Assembly: GCA_016200155.1 (NCBI GenBank)
Contig: JACQFG010000376.1
Coordinates: 1 to 7,393 of the forward strand
Reading direction: 5' to 3'
Length of the DNA: 7,393 nucleotides
Origin: Planctomycetota bacterium
GTDB taxonomy: Bacteria; Planctomycetota; Planctomycetia; Gemmatales; Gemmataceae
Shown in pieces: positions 5,931-7,393 of the stretch (positions are counted from its first letter, which is position 1; every line of letters begins with the position of its first letter). The position numbers and the translations under genes are program-made. Under the pieces are notes generated by a model. That model did not search any database. It was given only the letters and a program-made list of their open reading frames with translations, and was not told the origin of the DNA.

Positions 5931-6845
5931 ATGAAAAAAACGATCGCACTCACCTTCACGCTGCTGCTCATCGGCGTCGGCGTCTATGTCAGCCGGGCGG
6001 TTCCGCCGGTCGCGGCGGACGAGCAGTCGCGCGCCGCGGCGCTCAAGCTGTATCGGAGCTTGACCGATGCCCAGAAAAAATCGGCCGTCAAGGAGTTCAG
6101 CGACAAGGAACGCTACCTCGAGAAGTTCACGCCCGGCGCTCGGCCCGGGCTTGCGGTCAAGGACCTCACCAAGGATCAGAAGGCCATGGTCGAGGACCTC
6201 GTCAAGACGATGACCTCGGAGTACGGCGCCAAACGCTGCTTCGACGTGGTCAAGCAGGACGGCGAGGGCGACCGCTTCATCAACTTCTTCGGCGAACCTT
6301 CCGCCGACAAGCCGTTCGCCTGGCGCCTCGCCCTGCATCATTTGACGCTGATCTATGCCGAGTACGGCAAGGACAAGGCCGACGAGTTCGGCCCGATCCT
6401 GCTGGGCGGCAACCCGGTCAAGGAGATCTGGGACGAAGAAGAGAAACTCGCCATCGAACTCTTCGGCTCGCTCACCCCCGATGAGGCCAAGGCGATCCAG
6501 GCCAAGGGGATCAGCGCTACCTCGGGCGCGGCCATCGGCAAGGCGGGCGTCAAGATCGGCGATCTCAATGACAAGTCGCGCGGCCTGGCCCGGGCGTTGC
6601 TCGCCAAGCGTCTCGCCGTCTTCTCGGCCGACCGCAAGAAGATCGCCGACGCGATCATCGAGCGCGACGGCGGCGTCGATTCCTTGCGCATCGCCTTCTG
6701 GAACAAGGCGGAAAAAACGCTCCGCGACGGAGGCAACTACCACTGGCGCATCGGCAACGACACCTTCCTCGCCGACTGGCAGACCGCCGCCAACAACCAC
6801 GCCCACATGACCGTCCGCGGCAAGGCCAAGCCGGCGGTGAAATAA
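5931..6845 (+). CDS. Exported DUF3500 family protein
   Basis: A 304-residue protein. Residues 1-29 form a signal peptide: positive MKK, a hydrophobic stretch (IALTFTLLLIGVGVYV) and a possible cleavage after VAA, so the mature protein is probably periplasmic or surface-associated. The remainder matches DUF3500 as I know it: an N-terminal helical part, the His-His motif (ALHHLTL, His136-His137) followed by a GP.LLGGNP segment at 154-162, and a C-terminal YHWRIGNDTFLADWQ block (270-284) with NNHAH (288-292). The conserved His, Asp and Asn residues suggest a metal- or ligand-binding or hydrolytic site, but the family has no established biochemical function known to me. The length is close to the family norm. 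It appears to be a single-gene unit ending in the strong hairpin at 6876-6924. Confidence 0.82.
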   Translation: MKKTIALTFTLLLIGVGVYVSRAVPPVAADEQSRAAALKLYRSLTDAQKKSAVKEFSDKERYLEKFTPGARPGLAVKDLTKDQKAMVEDLVKTMTSEYGAKRCFDVVKQDGEGDRFINFFGEPSADKPFAWRLALHHLTLIYAEYGKDKADEFGPILLGGNPVKEIWDEEEKLAIELFGSLTPDEAKAIQAKGISATSGAAIGKAGVKIGDLNDKSRGLARALLAKRLAVFSADRKKIADAIIERDGGVDSLRIAFWNKAEKTLRDGGNYHWRIGNDTFLADWQTAANNHAHMTVRGKAKPAVK

Positions 6846-6875
6846 CCCGCTACAATATCGGCACAGGATTTGTCA

Positions 6876-6924
6876 GAGCCTGAAGCGTGAGCGAAGGATT
6901 GTCCTTCGCTCACGCTTCAGGCTC
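6876..6924. terminator. Perfect 23-bp hairpin after DUF3500 gene, likely terminator or REP
   Basis: Arms 6876-6898 and 6902-6924 are exact reverse complements with a three-base loop (TTG). Beyond one mismatch the stem extends by GTC/GAC (6872-6874 with 6926-6928). It sits 30 bases after the DUF3500 stop and before the next gene, where a transcription terminator would be. There is no T-run after the stem, so it is not a classic intrinsic terminator. A symmetric intergenic repeat that stops or insulates transcription in both directions is equally likely. Confidence 0.75.
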
Positions 6925-6941
6925 CGACCTTCTATTCACGG

Positions 6942-6947
6942 TACAAT
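6942..6947 (+). promoter_or_regulatory. Possible -10 element (TACAAT) at the S1 gene start
   Basis: TACAAT lies directly before or overlapping the first ATG (6946). If used, transcription would start near 6954, giving an essentially leaderless message from the ATG at 6952; this fits the lack of any ribosome binding site there. No -35 match is seen at the right spacing. The same hexamer occurs at 6851-6856, upstream of the hairpin. Confidence 0.3.
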
Positions 6948-7393
6948 GATCATGTCCAACGATGCCGAAAAACCAACAGTCCCCGAATCGAAACCGGCGA
7001 CACCGCCCGCCGCTCCTCCGGTCGCTGACGCTCCCGGCTCGCCGAAGATTCCGGTCGCTAGCGCTCCCGGCGCGCCGCAGAAGCGTCCCTTCAAGCGCGG
7101 CGGCGGCGATGACCGCGGGCCGCGCAAACGCGAGCGCGGGCCCGTGCGTTCGCTGCAGGCCGATCTCGACTATCACACGAAGGTCGGCCCGAACGTGCGC
7201 GATCTCGATGCGGAGATCGCCGACGAACTCGAAGCCGCGCTCAAGGGGATGGACGACAAGAACCTCTACAGCGCCGACGACTCCAAGCGGGCCCGCGATC
7301 AGGCTGCCGTCCAGGCCGAGGGGGGACGCAAGATCGGCAAGGTCATCTCCATTCATCCGCCGGACCACTTTCTCGAAATTCCCGGCGGGCGCG
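6946..7393 (+). CDS. S1 RNA-binding domain protein, 5' part only
   Basis: An open frame of 149 codons cut by the window edge. Residues 1-70 are Pro/Ala-rich then Arg/Lys/Gly-rich (KRPFKRGGGDDRGPRKRERG), probably disordered and able to contact RNA. A helical acidic segment follows (about 85-125), and from about residue 127 the sequence GRKIGKVISIHPPDHFLEIPGG has the beta-strand pattern of an S1 domain start. Planctomycetes carry extra S1-domain proteins of this layout, related to ribosomal protein S1 but separate from it; a role in RNA binding or translation is inferred. The start may be 6946 or 6952 (same frame). No ribosome binding site is visible, so start choice is open. Confidence 0.75.
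   Translation, partial: MIMSNDAEKPTVPESKPATPPAAPPVADAPGSPKIPVASAPGAPQKRPFKRGGGDDRGPRKRERGPVRSLQADLDYHTKVGPNVRDLDAEIADELEAALKGMDDKNLYSADDSKRARDQAAVQAEGGRKIGKVISIHPPDHFLEIPGGR
7018..7083 (+). repeat. Two tandem 33-nt units in the S1 gene
   Basis: Units 7018-7050 and 7051-7083 encode PVADAPGSPKI and PVASAPGAPQK. They share most bases, suggesting a recent in-frame duplication in the disordered leader of the S1 protein. Confidence 0.75.

Noticed and set aside
5835..6806. 323-residue open frame on the minus strand
   Set aside because: It is antisense to the DUF3500 gene, which has a signal peptide, ribosome binding site and family motifs.

Overview
The window is GC-rich DNA that looks like a planctomycete chromosome. 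The pointers are an FHA-GAF-HD-GYP fusion, a DUF3500 lipoprotein/secreted-type protein, an S1-domain protein with a Pro/Ala-rich leader, and many strong intergenic hairpins. This assignment is inferred from family and style, not from a phylogenetic marker.

Layout from left to right: (1) positions 1-295 are non-coding leader with no gene I can support. (2) 296-1870 (+) encodes a complete FHA-GAF-HD-GYP signalling protein with an intact HD-GYP active site. (3) 1993-2466 and 2463-2732 (+) form a tightly overlapping two-gene unit (ATGA junction) of visibly lower GC: a nucleotidyltransferase-fold DUF6932-type protein and an 89-residue helical partner, arranged like a toxin-antitoxin or nucleotidyltransferase accessory pair. 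(4) 2743-5639 (-) is a phage- or plasmid-derived unit with a RecA/RepA-like AAA ATPase (5639-4518) and a full-length terminase large subunit (4125-2743). No portal, capsid, small terminase or integrase gene is present here. A possible 50-residue ORF (5899-5747) may lead this unit. (5) Between the ATPase and terminase genes is a gene-free spacer holding a large symmetrical palindrome (4223-4487). Its 58-nt outer arms match at 55 of 58 positions and it contains seven nested hairpins. (6) 5931-6845 (+) encodes an exported DUF3500 protein and is followed by a perfect 23-bp hairpin (6876-6924). (7) 6946-7393 (+) is the 5' part of an S1 RNA-binding protein cut by the window edge.

The signalling, DUF3500 and S1 genes read as ordinary host genes. 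The DUF6932 pair and the ATPase-palindrome-terminase block read as accessory DNA between them. The most unusual item is that block: a packaging-type motor and a replication-type ATPase encoded on the same strand on either side of a long cruciform-capable sequence, with no other virion genes visible.
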